This document shows positions 13,118 to 24,329 of a stretch of 64,000 nt of DNA, piece after piece (positions within the stretch are counted from its first letter, which is position 1; the number at the start of each line of letters is the position of its first letter). Below the pieces are notes generated by a model that made no database searches, was not told the DNA's origin, and worked only from the letters and a program-made list of their open reading frames with translations. Source of the stretch: Polydactylus sextarius (lineage: Eukaryota; Chordata; Actinopteri; Polynemidae); assembly GCA_016801845.1 (NCBI GenBank), contig CM028918.1, positions 16,112,501 through 16,176,500 of the forward strand. The letters run 5' to 3'. The translations under genes and the position numbers were made by a program.

Positions 13118-14680
13118 TTGTTGTTGTTGTTGGTGGTGGTGGTAAAGTTGTTGTTGTTTTCTTCCCTGAACGACAATAAAAACATTTTTTAGATGAGAAA
13201 ACATGTGACTTTAAAATCTCAAATCTTTGAAATGAGGAAAACAAATGTGAACTGTTTTGAAAAAGAGACGTTATATTGATAAACTGTGAAGAACATTACA
13301 ACTATTTACAACTGCTCTAATATTTATAATTTAGATTTAAAAGAGGGAAACAGACAGATCTAAAGATAGAGAATAAAACCCTCATTCAGTTTAAAAAAGA
13401 GCCAGATTTTGCTGATCAACATAAATTAAACACATTTGATTAAAACATCAGAGTTTGTAAAAGACTCAACGTCAGTGATCTGATTATAAAACATAAAAAA
13501 CGAAAATCTTCTCTGTTCTTCATCCTGTTTCTTCTGCTGATAAATTAACATCTTTGCTTCACCTGAAGGGAAACTGAGGAGCTGCCACTTATGTTTGTTA
13601 TGTTTCTTGTAGCCCTGTGGGTCCTGGAGCTTCCTGCAGCTAAATAAGGACATGTCTGAAACTCTTATCAACGGCTGAAAACAGAATTAAACTTGAATAT
13701 TCACTTTTTAGTAAAATATTTCCAACAAAAACATGGGATAAAACTAATGATCAGTACCTAATCAAAACCTAATTTTATCGACTAAGTAGACCCTACTCTC
13801 TCTGAGGAAGGACCAGGTTTACTACAGTCTGGATTCATCCTCCTCCACACGTCCACCGGCCGTGAGAGCAGACCAGCTGCTTTAAAGCTGAGAGGCTGGA
13901 TGAGGCTCTGCACGATCATCATCTAAAAACTTCTTCTCTGTGCAGTTAAAATCACCGTGAAATAAAACATCCTCTGTGGTTCAACTGTTTAAGTTAAAAT
14001 AAAAACCTCTCTGCACCGATAGTTGGAGCATAAACATTCATACAAACAACAACAAATGATCAAACTGAGCTTTAACTAAAAACAACCGTTCTCTGATAAA
14101 ATGCTGAACCTCCAGTGAGTTTGGTCTAAAAGTCGTGGAGAAGAAGAAACCAACTCCTACACTTAGAGAAGTGTTGTGACTTCAAATAGTTTCCTCTTCA
14201 CACTCCCTCCTTCAATTAGATTCATTATTAAAATCACTGCATGTTTCTTGTGAAAGATAAACAATATAAGCCTTTAATTTTCCCACAGGACGATGTCCTC
14301 CACACTGCAGCAGAAACTGATGGAGATTCTGACACCATGAGGCACATGAGGGTTTTAAACACTTCTCTGGTCACGACGTCAAAACAACGTCACCGGTGAA
14401 AATGTGAGAGAAAAAGAAAAAACGAAGAATCTACTAAAACCCCAATTTACCAAACTAAAAACTAATGTGAACCTTTATTCACCAGAGTGTGAAAAAACTG
14501 AAACTATTAAAAGTCTGTAAGTTACAATCGATGTGATGTGGATGTTACAACATCAACACTTGTCAGATTAAAAGATTAAAACTGAACTGTAGTCCATCCC
14601 ACAACCCCCACTTTTAAAAAGCTTGATACGCCTTGATATGCTCAGATACACTCTACACTGAACAGACGATCACGCATGTG

Positions 14681-14738
<58 letters not shown>

Positions 14739-15938
14739 TCACTTCCTCTTTGTTTTATTAACTTACCCTTTGATGGACTTTCTTTCACTGTTTTGGTTGT
14801 TGTCGTCATTTTTGTTGTTGGTCCAGTTGCATCTTTATCTAAAATTTAAACATGTAATTATTAAACATGTCAGTTTGAAATGATTTAAACAGTTCATCAT
14901 ATTCTCACCTGTTTTCTCCTTTGAGGTCTGAGGAGTGAAGGTAAACTCCTGGAATGTCTTTGTGTTAATATCTGTCACTTTACACTTGAGTAACTTGTTA
15001 TTATTCAACTTGTGATTAAGGTCAGATGTTGTAAACGTCACTGTGTCAGAACAGGATGTCATGTCTGTGACATCATCCTTTTTACCCTCATACAGCCACT
15101 CTGCTGTGTAGCTACAGCCTCCATATGTCAACACAGAGCAGGTTAATGTCACCTCATCACCGTCCTTATGTTCAGTCACTGGTGAAGATGGAGACAACAA
15201 GAGTAACATTAACTTCATCACTGTGATCATCATTATTATCATGTTTCACTAAATTGTTCTGACAAGACAGTTTGAGCTGAAAACATTATAAAGTAAATAC
15301 TCACTGGTAACAACAGACAGATCAACCTCAGTGTCTGAACCTTGTTGTTGTCCTGATTTGTCAAACTGTCTGCAAGAGTAATGTCCAACATCCTCATCTG
15401 TGACCTTCTTTATAACCAGAGAACATTTCTCTGTAACACTCAGTCTGTCTGATTTAGATCTGACTGCTTCATGAATCTTCCCAAATTCAAACACTGTTAC
15501 TGCTGCTCTGCTGCTTGAGTCAGTGAAGATCCAGGTAGTTTTGTCACATTGATCCTGATCATCTGTCTCATTTTGACAAGGTAAATTAACGTCATCTCCA
15601 ACTCTGACAAAGTAAACTAAAGGATTTTGTCCTGTTGCTGTTGAGAAAGAGACAAATATGAAAAACACATTGACATAAGAATATGACTTAATGTGAGGAT
15701 CATTTTAGATACAATAGAAATTTACAAATGTGTCTTGTCCTTGTTTTCAGAGACATTTACACTCACTCATAGACTTGGTTGTGTCACTTAACAAAGTAAT
15801 ACTAAATAAAGAAGCATGAGTAATATTAATCTTTGTGTTTGTTTTTATTGAATGTGTGTTCCATGTGTCCTTACCTGTAAACTGAAGCACCAGGATCAGA
15901 AATAAAGACATTTTAATCCGTCTGAATTCAGCCATCAT
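11266..15938 (-). CDS. Receptor A: two-Ig-domain, ITIM-bearing type I membrane receptor (intact, 9 exons)
   Basis: Probable inhibitory leukocyte receptor. Coding exons: 15938-15875, 15637-15305, 15178-14909, 14838-14767, 13165-13001, 12825-12739, 12641-12613, 12325-12260, 11382-11266; total 1203 nt, 400 residues, all phases consistent. Residues 1-22 are a signal peptide. 22-132 is a V-type Ig domain with the canonical Cys pair (LPC...YSC), W-I-F, D-E-D-V-G-H-Y, and two further Cys (DQC, EKC). 133-222 is a second Ig domain with four Cys and A-E-W. 223-301 is a Thr-rich stalk with a long poly-Thr run. 302-330 is the membrane segment after G-L-W-W-L-Y. The tail has VSYVSI (Y349), VTYSTI (Y375) and SLYATI (Y392), all fitting the ITIM consensus that recruits SHP phosphatases. 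It belongs to a multigene Ig family I recognise from other fishes but cannot name with confidence; DICP-like or CD300-like are alternatives. Confidence 0.85.
13064..13146. repeat. (GTT)n tract coding for poly-Thr in receptor A stalk
   Basis: A GTT trinucleotide run on the plus strand, read on the minus strand as ACA codons inside stalk exon 2 of receptor A. It gives about 17 consecutive Thr plus flanking Pro/Thr, a mucin-like, probably O-glycosylated spacer. The same exon in B, C and D has only a few of these codons, so the tract sets stalk length. Confidence 0.9.
14683..14736. repeat. (GA)n microsatellite in receptor A intron
   Basis: Pure GA run lying about 30 bases from stalk exon 1, in the intron between the two stalk exons. 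A GA tract sits at the equivalent position in all five receptor genes, with different lengths, so it belongs to the ancestral unit. Confidence 0.95.
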
Positions 15939-16060
15939 GCTTCTCTGTCTCTCTCTGACTTTGTCAGTCTCTTGTTCTCAAGCTCTCAACTGTCAAAGTC
16001 TTTCAAGTTGTTTATTCTTAAAGATGAATTCAGCCTCTGTTTCCTGTGACGAGTGAGATG

Positions 16061-16070
16061 TCACTTCCTC
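16061..16070 (-). promoter_or_regulatory. ETS/PU.1-like site upstream of receptor A
   Basis: On the minus strand this reads GAGGAAGTGA, a good match to the PU.1 class of ETS sites used by myeloid and B-cell promoters, 123 bases before the start codon. A second ETS core (CACAGGAAAC) lies about 20 bases closer. No TATA box is visible, as is common in myeloid promoters. Function is inferred. Confidence 0.5.
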
Positions 16071-17375
16071 ATAGTGACCTCACACTGTGTTGTCTTTTTC
16101 CATCATGAATGAGCTTTTATTAACTTTTACACATTAAAACATGAATTAATGTCAATGTTTGATGCATTTAACATTAAAAACACAATCTCCTGATGATGTG
16201 AAGAGAATCATCATTTATTAGTTTCACCACTATGACTGCTCAACACTGTACCATGTAAAACCACCAAGTGCAGACTGTGTTTGTTCTCACGGTTCATTTG
16301 TGGTCTGTTAGACCACAGGAAAAGAAGAAGAAGAGAACTGAGGAAGTTGAAGGTGTGAAGACTGTCAGTTAAGATAAATGTTTGCATTAATGCAGCTCTT
16401 CTTTTTTTTTTAGACAGCGTTTATTAGAAAACAGACAGATTCATGGTGTTTGACAGCACATGAACAGACAAGTGAAGAGTCAAACTCTTCGTTCACCAGA
16501 ATTTGACTCCTGATGTTCATGGAGCAACATGGTGATACTGTAGCAGCTGGAAACAACACACATAAGATGACGTTTTACTGATCTCAGACCTGCTGGTTCC
16601 TCATTGTTTGTCTGAAGTCATTTTTTCTAAGAACTGAGGGGGAAGTATTTTACTGACAATACAGCGACAGCAGCAGCAGAGCTGTGGAGGTGTTACTCTC
16701 TAATGATGAGCAGATAAACGTCAGAAACCAAACACAGAGAAGGTTTATTACTAGAAGTGAGAGAAGAGGAAGTGAAGAGCTGAGCAGAGACTAACTTGTA
16801 GTGTTGCTTGAGGTTCATTAAATGTCCTTTGTTGTCGTTTAACTTTATTTTAAATGATTTTTCATTAGAGAAATGTTTGGTCAGATTTATTTTGAAAGAC
16901 ACGCTTTTATTTTGAAAGAGTGAGGACAACAACGGAGAGGAGAGAGCAGCAGGTAGCAGAGTAACTGAGAATCGTTTCTTTGTACTTTGTCTTTTATTAA
17001 TGATTATAACATGGTTTTATTTTTTCTGAAGGTTTTAAATTAGATGTTGTCAGTTTCTGAATCTATTTCTATCTGAGATTTAATTTTAATTACTTAATAC
17101 TGTATTCGTAAATCTTATCTTTTACTTTTTTATTTGAACTCTTATGTAAATTTTACAGAATGATTAAAGTAAAGGAAATGTCAATATGAAACTGAAACAT
17201 CAGTCAGAGAGAAGAGTGACGCTACACTCCATGTGTTTGTGTGTGTAAGAGAGAAATAGCCCAGAGAGGAGCATAAATACTTTTATTTTACCAAATGTTG
17301 TTGACCTGATATTTCAGATTGTACTAGATGTAATAAAATTCCCTTCATTCCTGATATATTATATATACACATGGT

Positions 17376-17396
17376 GTATATATATATATATATATG

Positions 17397-17432
<36 letters not shown>
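17376..17432. repeat. (TA)n microsatellite
   Basis: Two TA runs separated by a TGGTG step. The tract is present only in the A-B spacer; the equivalent points near 25610 and 33885 lack it, so it expanded after the units duplicated. Confidence 0.93.
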
Positions 17433-17434
<2 letters not shown>

Positions 17435-17879
17435 CATGATCTTGACCTTTGATCAATAAAATTGAATCAGTACAAGTGAACATTTATGTAGAATTTGAAT
17501 AAATTAGACATTTTAATGTGTCTGAATTCAACCATTATCACTGTGATTTTCTCTCTAATTCTGTTTCATGTTCAGATACTTTGAACCTTTAGAAATGTTG
17601 CTTCATTAATATAAACTTCCTGCAGTGAATAAAATGTCAAGTAAAAGGTTAAAATTAAAATTCAAAAATCTCAGCTGTTCTCTTCACTACCACACAAGTG
17701 AAATGTTATTTTGAACATTACAGTGGTTTAAAAAAAAAAAAGAGAAAAATAGTGATTTGTCTCCAAACAACTCCACGTTTCTCGTATTGCTGTTATAGCT
17801 CTTTTGTTTGAAATCGCAAAACACAAACTTTCTCAAAACTCATCTGATTGAGGTGATTTTGTGTGAACTTCTTATCATC

Positions 17880-18180
17880 CAAGAGGAGTCATGATCAGTA
17901 CAGATGGTTGGACGTCTTGTACAACTGAAGCCTCTGTGACTGTGACCTGTCATCATATTGACACTAACTGGCAAATTAATGATGTTCTTCAGACACATGT
18001 TCTGAATGAAGCACACACAGGAGCAAATCTTGGGACACTTTTGAAAGAAGCATGTGAGGAGTGAAATATACACGACAAAAAACTTGCTCTTGTAACAGAT
18101 AACACATCTGTACCTTCTGAGCGTGTATTGATCATTGCAGGTGACATTGTTCCTTATGTGTCGTGTGTTATTTCTGGAAC
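17880..18180 (+). mobile_element. hAT-type DNA transposon remnant, copy 1
   Basis: The plus strand encodes DGWTSCTTEASVTVTCHHID, the conserved D-G-W-T-S block of hAT transposases, then after an in-frame stop LALVTDNTSVPSERVLIIAGD, the C-terminal dimerisation block (S-E-R-V...A-G-D). The stretch between them is deleted, so no active protein is possible. The ATCGAATCGAAATCAT-rich DNA at about 18830-18930 is probably part of the same element's end. Confidence 0.8.
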
Positions 18181-19680
18181 ATGTCGATCAGTAAAGTGTC
18201 ATCAAATAAATAAATAAATAAACTCTCAAAGCAGAATTTAAAGACATAGTTGACTGATCCCATAGTACATTATGATACAAGACAATAAGTAAACTTTGTT
18301 TAAGTGTTGTTAATTATGTAATTATTTGTACTATATGCACTAAGACTGAACTGTGCTGCATTTGCATTTACAAGTACAGGTTATGTGGTGACTTTGGTTT
18401 TTTTTAAGTTCTAACTGTTAAAAATTAATTGTTTGAGTCACTAAAAATGAGTGAAGGTTTACAAAACATCCTCTCTTAAGGTATAAAAATGGGAACTTAA
18501 AGTTGTTTCAATTTTCTTTTATAGGATGTGATTTTTTTTTCAAGCTCAATGTCTCTGTGTCTTTATGGTTCATGTTAAGACATGAAAGGTCATCAAGGCT
18601 CTTTAAGACAACTCATGAAAACACTTGAACTTAAACATGAGAAATGTGGCACTTTAGTGATGATCACAATGTCTGTTTATATTAGAAACTGATTTACTGA
18701 TTATATTATTATATTATTTTTATCAAAAAGAACAGATTGTTTTTCATTTAGATATCTTGAAGAGCAAAGAATCTAAATGTCAAATCATATTTTAGTTGAT
18801 TGTTTTTGTGAGTTGATTGTGTTAAATCGATAAATTGTCTCATATCGATCACAGGCCCATGAATCGAATCGAAATCATATTGTGACGAACTTTGTGATAT
18901 TGACAAATATCGTATCGTTGTCCAAACAACTGAAATAATCTTGTGTTGTGATGAAACTACAGTGAATATATACGACACAACAGGTACGTTAGGTAAAACT
19001 AGAGGGCTGGGGTTGACCGTGGTCGTAATGTGTGAAAAGAAGAAAAACGACTGAAAAGTAACTCACTTTCTGATGAACACTCACACAGAGACAGAGAACA
19101 ACAAAATACTTTTGTTTAAACTTTTTAATTTACAAATTATTTCACTATGAGTCAGAACAAAGACAAGATTGTTACAGATTTTAAGAGTCAAAGTCAATTA
19201 AAGACAAACTCATACTGGAGTCACAGCAAACAATAACATCACCAGTGCTAATTTATCTGAGGTGAGTTCCTCTGTACACTGAGTCACAACAGTGTTGCAG
19301 CTTAAAAAAGAACAAGCAGAGATTAAACTTACATCTAAACTTTACAACAGGAAATAAATTCAAAGAAGTTAAATGAGATAAATTTGTACAACACATTTTT
19401 TTTTCTGTTCAAAAGTGGAAACAGGTCGTTATCACACCATCAAGAGAACAAAGTCCATACATATTTATCTCTTTATATCTATTATCTCTCTAAAATAGAA
19501 ACAACTTGTCACAATAAAAGCTTTTGTCCTATTGACAAATAAAATCAAAGACATTCAGTGATGAAAAATATTAAAATGATCTAATGATTCTATTGTTATC
19601 TACTTATGTAAAATATGATGAGATGATGTTTAACAACAGTTTAACTCCTTTCTGTGCTGAGTTGATGGTGAAGATGTTGA

Positions 19681-22600
19681 TCAGTGGAGTCTGACAGAAG
19701 CTGAAGACTCTCCAACATTTTCATAGTTCACTGTACCTTCGTCATCTTCATCTTCATCATTCTGCACCTGTGAAAACAACACAACACACTTGATATTGTG
19801 AGTTAAACTGAGGTGGTTGTTCATGATGTGACAACTACAAATGTATGAGCTCAATTGTATTCAATTTCTAATCATTTTGATTCATTAAAAAGTCAGTTTT
19901 TATGTTTTAAATGTGTTGTGTACAAGGTAAAGGAGCTGCATGGTTCAAGGTGTAATGTCTGTGCTGCACCACAAGGGGCAGTGTCCACCCAGGTGAGCGC
20001 TGGTTGAATTAAGTGTGTGAGGCTCTCACCGCTCCAACAGAGCTCAGCCTGCAGACTGAACATAACAGCGTCTCACTTCTCTACTTTTTCCTTCATTAAA
20101 CAGGTAAATAGTTTGTGTCACTTCATCACAACACGTCTTTAATGATGTTAAAAGTCCTCCCGTGTCATTTTAACTAAGTTGGTGTTTGAAATGAGAAGTT
20201 TGTTGTATTAAAGAGAGTGTTTTGTGTCAGCATGTAGATAACAAGGTGACCTGTTGACGTCATGTGAACAGAGGAAAACTATGACGACTTTACCAGCGTT
20301 ACCATGGTGATGTTAGATGTGCTGCTTGACATATCCATTAATTTAGATATTAACTAAGGTGTAAAATATTGTGAAATACATATGTATAAATAGTTCATTA
20401 AGGTCATTTTATTTTGTAGTAGAGAGAAGGATTACAGTAGTGTTTCATCATCTACTATTACTATTTATCTAAACTATTTAGTGAATTTTCCTGAAAATGT
20501 TCAAATGCAGTAAAAATGGTTTTAAAAAGCAGGTTTTATATTTGGTGTAAATGTAAAGTGTCCAGTTACATGTGTTATGAGAAGTTATATTAATTAAGAC
20601 TTTACATGTCAGATGTTAAACATGTTGTTCAGTTTATGACAGTGGGTTGTAAATAAAATATGTGACGTCTCAGTGGACTCATGTTAATATTCAATGTGGA
20701 CTGTGTTTAAAGAGAGATGAGGTTTGGAGCCTGTAGCACTGATATTAATGTTTACGTTTATTTTATTTAACTTTTTCTTTACTGGGATAACTACTTCATT
20801 TCAGTGCTACACAGTCATCACTGTTTGTTTTTATTTTCTCTCTGTTGTTTGTCAACAGTTAATGAAGAACAAATATCACTAACACTGGTTTTACTCTGTA
20901 AAGTTATAATTGTTTAAACATTTGATTATTCAGTCTTTAAACTCACTGTGTTTTCCTCCGTCTGCGTTTTGTTTCCTGAAAAGTCAAAAAGAGAAAAGAG
21001 TCGACTTCAGCTTCAACAGTAAAAATCCAACTTTGTCAAAACTTTGTTCATGAAAGTTTCATGTGTGAAAGTTGTCACCTTTACTTCTTGTCCACACGTT
21101 GACTGTAACAACAGATGTTATGAGAGCTGCTAAACCCACAGGAACAAGGACGAATCTCAACCAAGATGAATCTGAAAATGTTATGACAGTATTTGATGAT
21201 CTGCAGTATCTGGTATTTTACTGTTATTTGAACAACATCACAAACACTGACATAACTCTGACATATCTCCTCCTGCAGCCAGGTGGCGCTCTGACATTCA
21301 CACTTTAAACATTTAAATTAAAGAGAGATAAAGGTTCATTCACTACCTTGAGGTTTTGTCGCATCATTGTTTTTTTTTTCTCTGATGATGTCACTTTTAC
21401 TGTGACCTCTGGTGTTGTTGTTGTTGTTGGTGGTGATGTTGTTGTTTTCTTCCCTGAACAACAATAAAAACATTTTTTAGATGAGAAAACATGTGACTTT
21501 AAAATCTCAAATCTTTGAAATGAGGAAAACAAATGTGAACTGTTTTGAAAAAGAGACGTTATATTGATAAACTGTGAAGAATATTACAACTATTTACAAC
21601 TGCTCTAATATTTATAATTTAGATTTAAAAGAGGAAAACAGACAGATCTAAAGATAGAAAATAAAACCCTCATTCAGTTTAAAAAAGAGCCAGATTTTGC
21701 TGATCAACATAAATTAAACACATTTGATTAAAACATCAGAGTTTGTAAAAGACTCAATGTCAGTGATCTGATTATAAAACCTAAAATCTAAAATCTTCTC
21801 TGTTCTTCATCCTGTTTCTTCGGCTGATAAATTAACATCTTTGCTTCACCTGAAGGGAAACTGAGGAGCTGCCACTTATGTTTGTTATGTTTCTTGTAGC
21901 CCTGTGGGTCCTGGAGCTTCCTGCAGCTAAATAAGAACATGTCTGAAACTCTTATCAACGGCTGAAAACAGAATTAAAACTTGAATATTCACTTTTCAGT
22001 AAAATATTTCTAAAAAAAACATGGGATAAAACTAAAGAATGATCAGTAAAATCTGCAGACACGATAGCACAGCTTTTTAAAAAATAAAATGAAATGTTAA
22101 AGTTTCAAACAATAAACCTTATTTTATCGACTAAGTAGACCCTACTCTCTCTGAGGAAGGACCAGGTTTACTACAGTCTGGATTCATCCTCCTCCACACG
22201 TCCACCGGCCGTGAGAGCAGACAGACCAGCTGCTTTAAAGCTGAGAGGCTGGATGAGGCTCTGCACGATTATCATCTAAAAACTTCTTCTCTGTGCAGTT
22301 AAAATCACCGTGAAATAAAACATCCTCTGTGGTTCAACTGTTTAAGTTAAAATAAAAACTGCTTCCTCTCTGCACCGATAGTTGGAGCATAAACATTCAT
22401 ACAAACAACAACAAATGATCGAACTGAGCTTTAACTAAAAACAACCGTTCTCTGATAAAATGCTGAACCTCCAGTGAGTTTGGTCTAAAAGTCGTGGAGA
22501 AGAAGAAACCAACTCCTCCACTTAGAGAAGTGTTGTGACTTCAAATAGTTTCCTCTTCACACTCCCTCCTTCAATTAGATTCATTATTAAAATCACTGCA

Positions 22601-23041
22601 TGTTTCTTGTGAAAGATAAACAATATAAGCCTTTAATTTTCCCACAGGACGATGTCCTCCACACTGCAGCAGAAACTGATGGAGATTCTGACACCATGAG
22701 GCACATGAGGGTTTCAAACACTTCTCTGGTCACGATGTCAAAACAACGTCACTGGTGAAAACGTGAGAGAAAAAGAAAAAACGAAGAATCTACTAAAACC
22801 CCAATTTACCAAACTAAAAACTAATGTGAACCTTTATTTACCAGAGTGTGAGAAAACTGAAACTATTAAAAGTCTGTAAGTTACAATCGATGCGATGTGG
22901 ATGTTACAACATCAACACCTTTGTCAGATTAAAAGATTAAAACTGAACTGTAGTCCATCCCACAACCCCCACTTTTAAAAAGCTTGATACGCCTTGATAT
23001 GCTCAGATACACTCTCCACTGAACAGACGATCACGTATGTG

Positions 23042-23098
<57 letters not shown>

Positions 23099-24208
23099 AC
23101 TTCCTCTTTGTTTTATTAACTTACCTTACTTACTTAAAATCATCAAACAGTTCATCATATTCTCACCTGTTTTCTCCTTTGAGGTCTGAGGAGTGAAGGT
23201 AAACTCCTGGATTGTCTTTGTGTTAATATCTGTCACTTTACACTTGAGTAACTTGTTATTGTTCAACTTGTGATTAAGGTCAGATGTTGTAAACGTCACC
23301 GTGTCAGAACAGGAAGACTGTGATCTCTTCATGTCTGTGACATCATCTTTTTTACCCTCATACAGCCACTCTGCTGTGTATCTACAGCCTCTATATGTCA
23401 ACACAGAGCAGGTTAATGTCACCTCATCACCGTCCTTATGTTCAGTCACTGGTGAAGATGGAGACAACAAGAGTAACATTAACTTCATCACTGTGATCAT
23501 CATTATTGTCATGTTTCACTAAATTGTTCTGACAAGACAGTTTGAGCTGAAAACATTATGATGTAAATACTCACTGGTAACAACAGACAGATCAACCTCA
23601 GTGTCTGAACCTTGTTGTTGTCCTGTTTTGTTAAACTGTCTGCAAGAGTAAAGTCCAACATCCTCATCTGTGACCTTCTTTATAACCAGAAAACATTTCT
23701 CTGTAACATTCAGTCTGTCTGATTTAGATGTGACTGCTTCATGAATCTTCCCATGTTCAAACACTGTTACTGCTGCTCTGCTGTTTGAGTCAGTGAAGAT
23801 CCAGGTAGTTTTGTTACATTGATCCTGATCATCTGTCACATTTTGACAAGGTAAATTAACGTCATCTCCAACTCTGACTAAGAAAACTAAAGGATTTTGT
23901 CCAGTTGCTGTTGAGAAAGAGAGAAATATGAAAAACACATTGACATAAGAATATGACTTAATGTGAGGATCATTTTAGATACAATAGAAATTTACAAATG
24001 TGTCTTGTCCTTGTTTTCAGAGACATTTACACTCACTCATAGACTTGGTTGTGTCACTTAACAAAGTAATACTAAATAAAGAAGCATGAGTAATATTAAT
24101 CTTTGTGTTTGTTTTTATTGAATGTGTGTTCCATGTGTCCTTACCTGTAAACTGAAGCACCAGGATCAGAAATAAAGACATTTTAATCCGTCTGAATTCA
24201 GCCATCAT
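19681..24208 (-). pseudogene. Receptor B: two-Ig-domain receptor with frameshifted stalk exon (type-2 tail)
   Basis: Paralogue of A. Exons: signal 24208-24145, V-Ig 23907-23575, second Ig 23448-23167, stalk exon 2 21453-21347, membrane 21171-21079, tail 20975-20947 and 19767-19681. Stalk exon 1 is deleted. Stalk exon 2 has ten A in the run that is eight A in A and C; this shifts the frame, so reading on into the membrane exon meets a TGA after four codons. Skipping stalk exon 2 restores an open frame (888 nt, 295 residues) because both neighbours are phase 1. The tail ends E-G-T-V-N-Y-E-N-V-G-E and stops at VRLH. It could be a skipped-exon membrane receptor, a secreted two-Ig product, or broken; an assembly error in the homopolymer is also possible. 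The second Ig has four extra residues (KRSQSS against TS). Confidence 0.7.
23044..23095. repeat. (GA)n microsatellite in receptor B intron
   Basis: GA tract at the position homologous to that in receptor A. In B the DNA just beyond it, including stalk exon 1, is deleted, so the tract lies only about 70 bases from the second Ig exon. Confidence 0.95.
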
Positions 24209-24319
24209 GCTTCTCTGTCTCTCTCTGACTTTGTCGGTCTCTTGTTCTCTGTCAAAGTCTGTCAAGTTGTTTATTCTTAAAGATGAATTCAGCCTCTGTT
24301 TCCTGTGACGAGTGAGATG

Positions 24320-24329
24320 TCACTTCCTC
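24320..24329 (-). promoter_or_regulatory. ETS/PU.1-like site upstream of receptor B
   Basis: GAGGAAGTGA on the minus strand, 112 bases before the start codon. The spacing is shorter than in the other copies because B lacks about 11 bases of 5' leader found in A, C, D and E. Confidence 0.48.

Larger units (their letters stand above)
16071..19680. other. Spacer between receptors A and B
   Basis: Holds the 5' flank of A, shared in all units (16190-17500), a (TA)n tract, a hAT fragment and then the 3' flank of B. Open frames on the minus strand (for example around 16693-16932) are conserved between units only because the DNA is duplicated; they have no start context, domain or splice partner, so I do not call them genes. 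Confidence 0.7.

Noticed and set aside
15747..15874. Read-through of the signal-peptide exon into the following sequence
   Set aside because: A GTAAGG donor follows at once, and the V-Ig exon has a matching acceptor and phase; the read-through is intron.
16693..16932. Minus-strand open frame in the A flank, repeated near 24899 and 33218
   Set aside because: Reading frame differs between copies, with no start context, domain or splice partner; conserved only as duplicated DNA.
18065..18075. hAT fragment as a domesticated, expressed transposase exon
   Set aside because: It has an in-frame stop and a large internal deletion, identical in all three copies because the unit was duplicated.
23301..23522. 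Plus-strand open frame opposite the second Ig exon, repeated at 31570, 40574 and 47346
   Set aside because: It is the antisense shadow of the conserved Ig exon; its conservation is explained by the coding strand and the recent duplications.
24017..24265. Apparent longer N-terminus of receptor B starting upstream of MMAEF
   Set aside because: The upstream start is a TTG, not ATG, and the other four copies start at the ATG pair.
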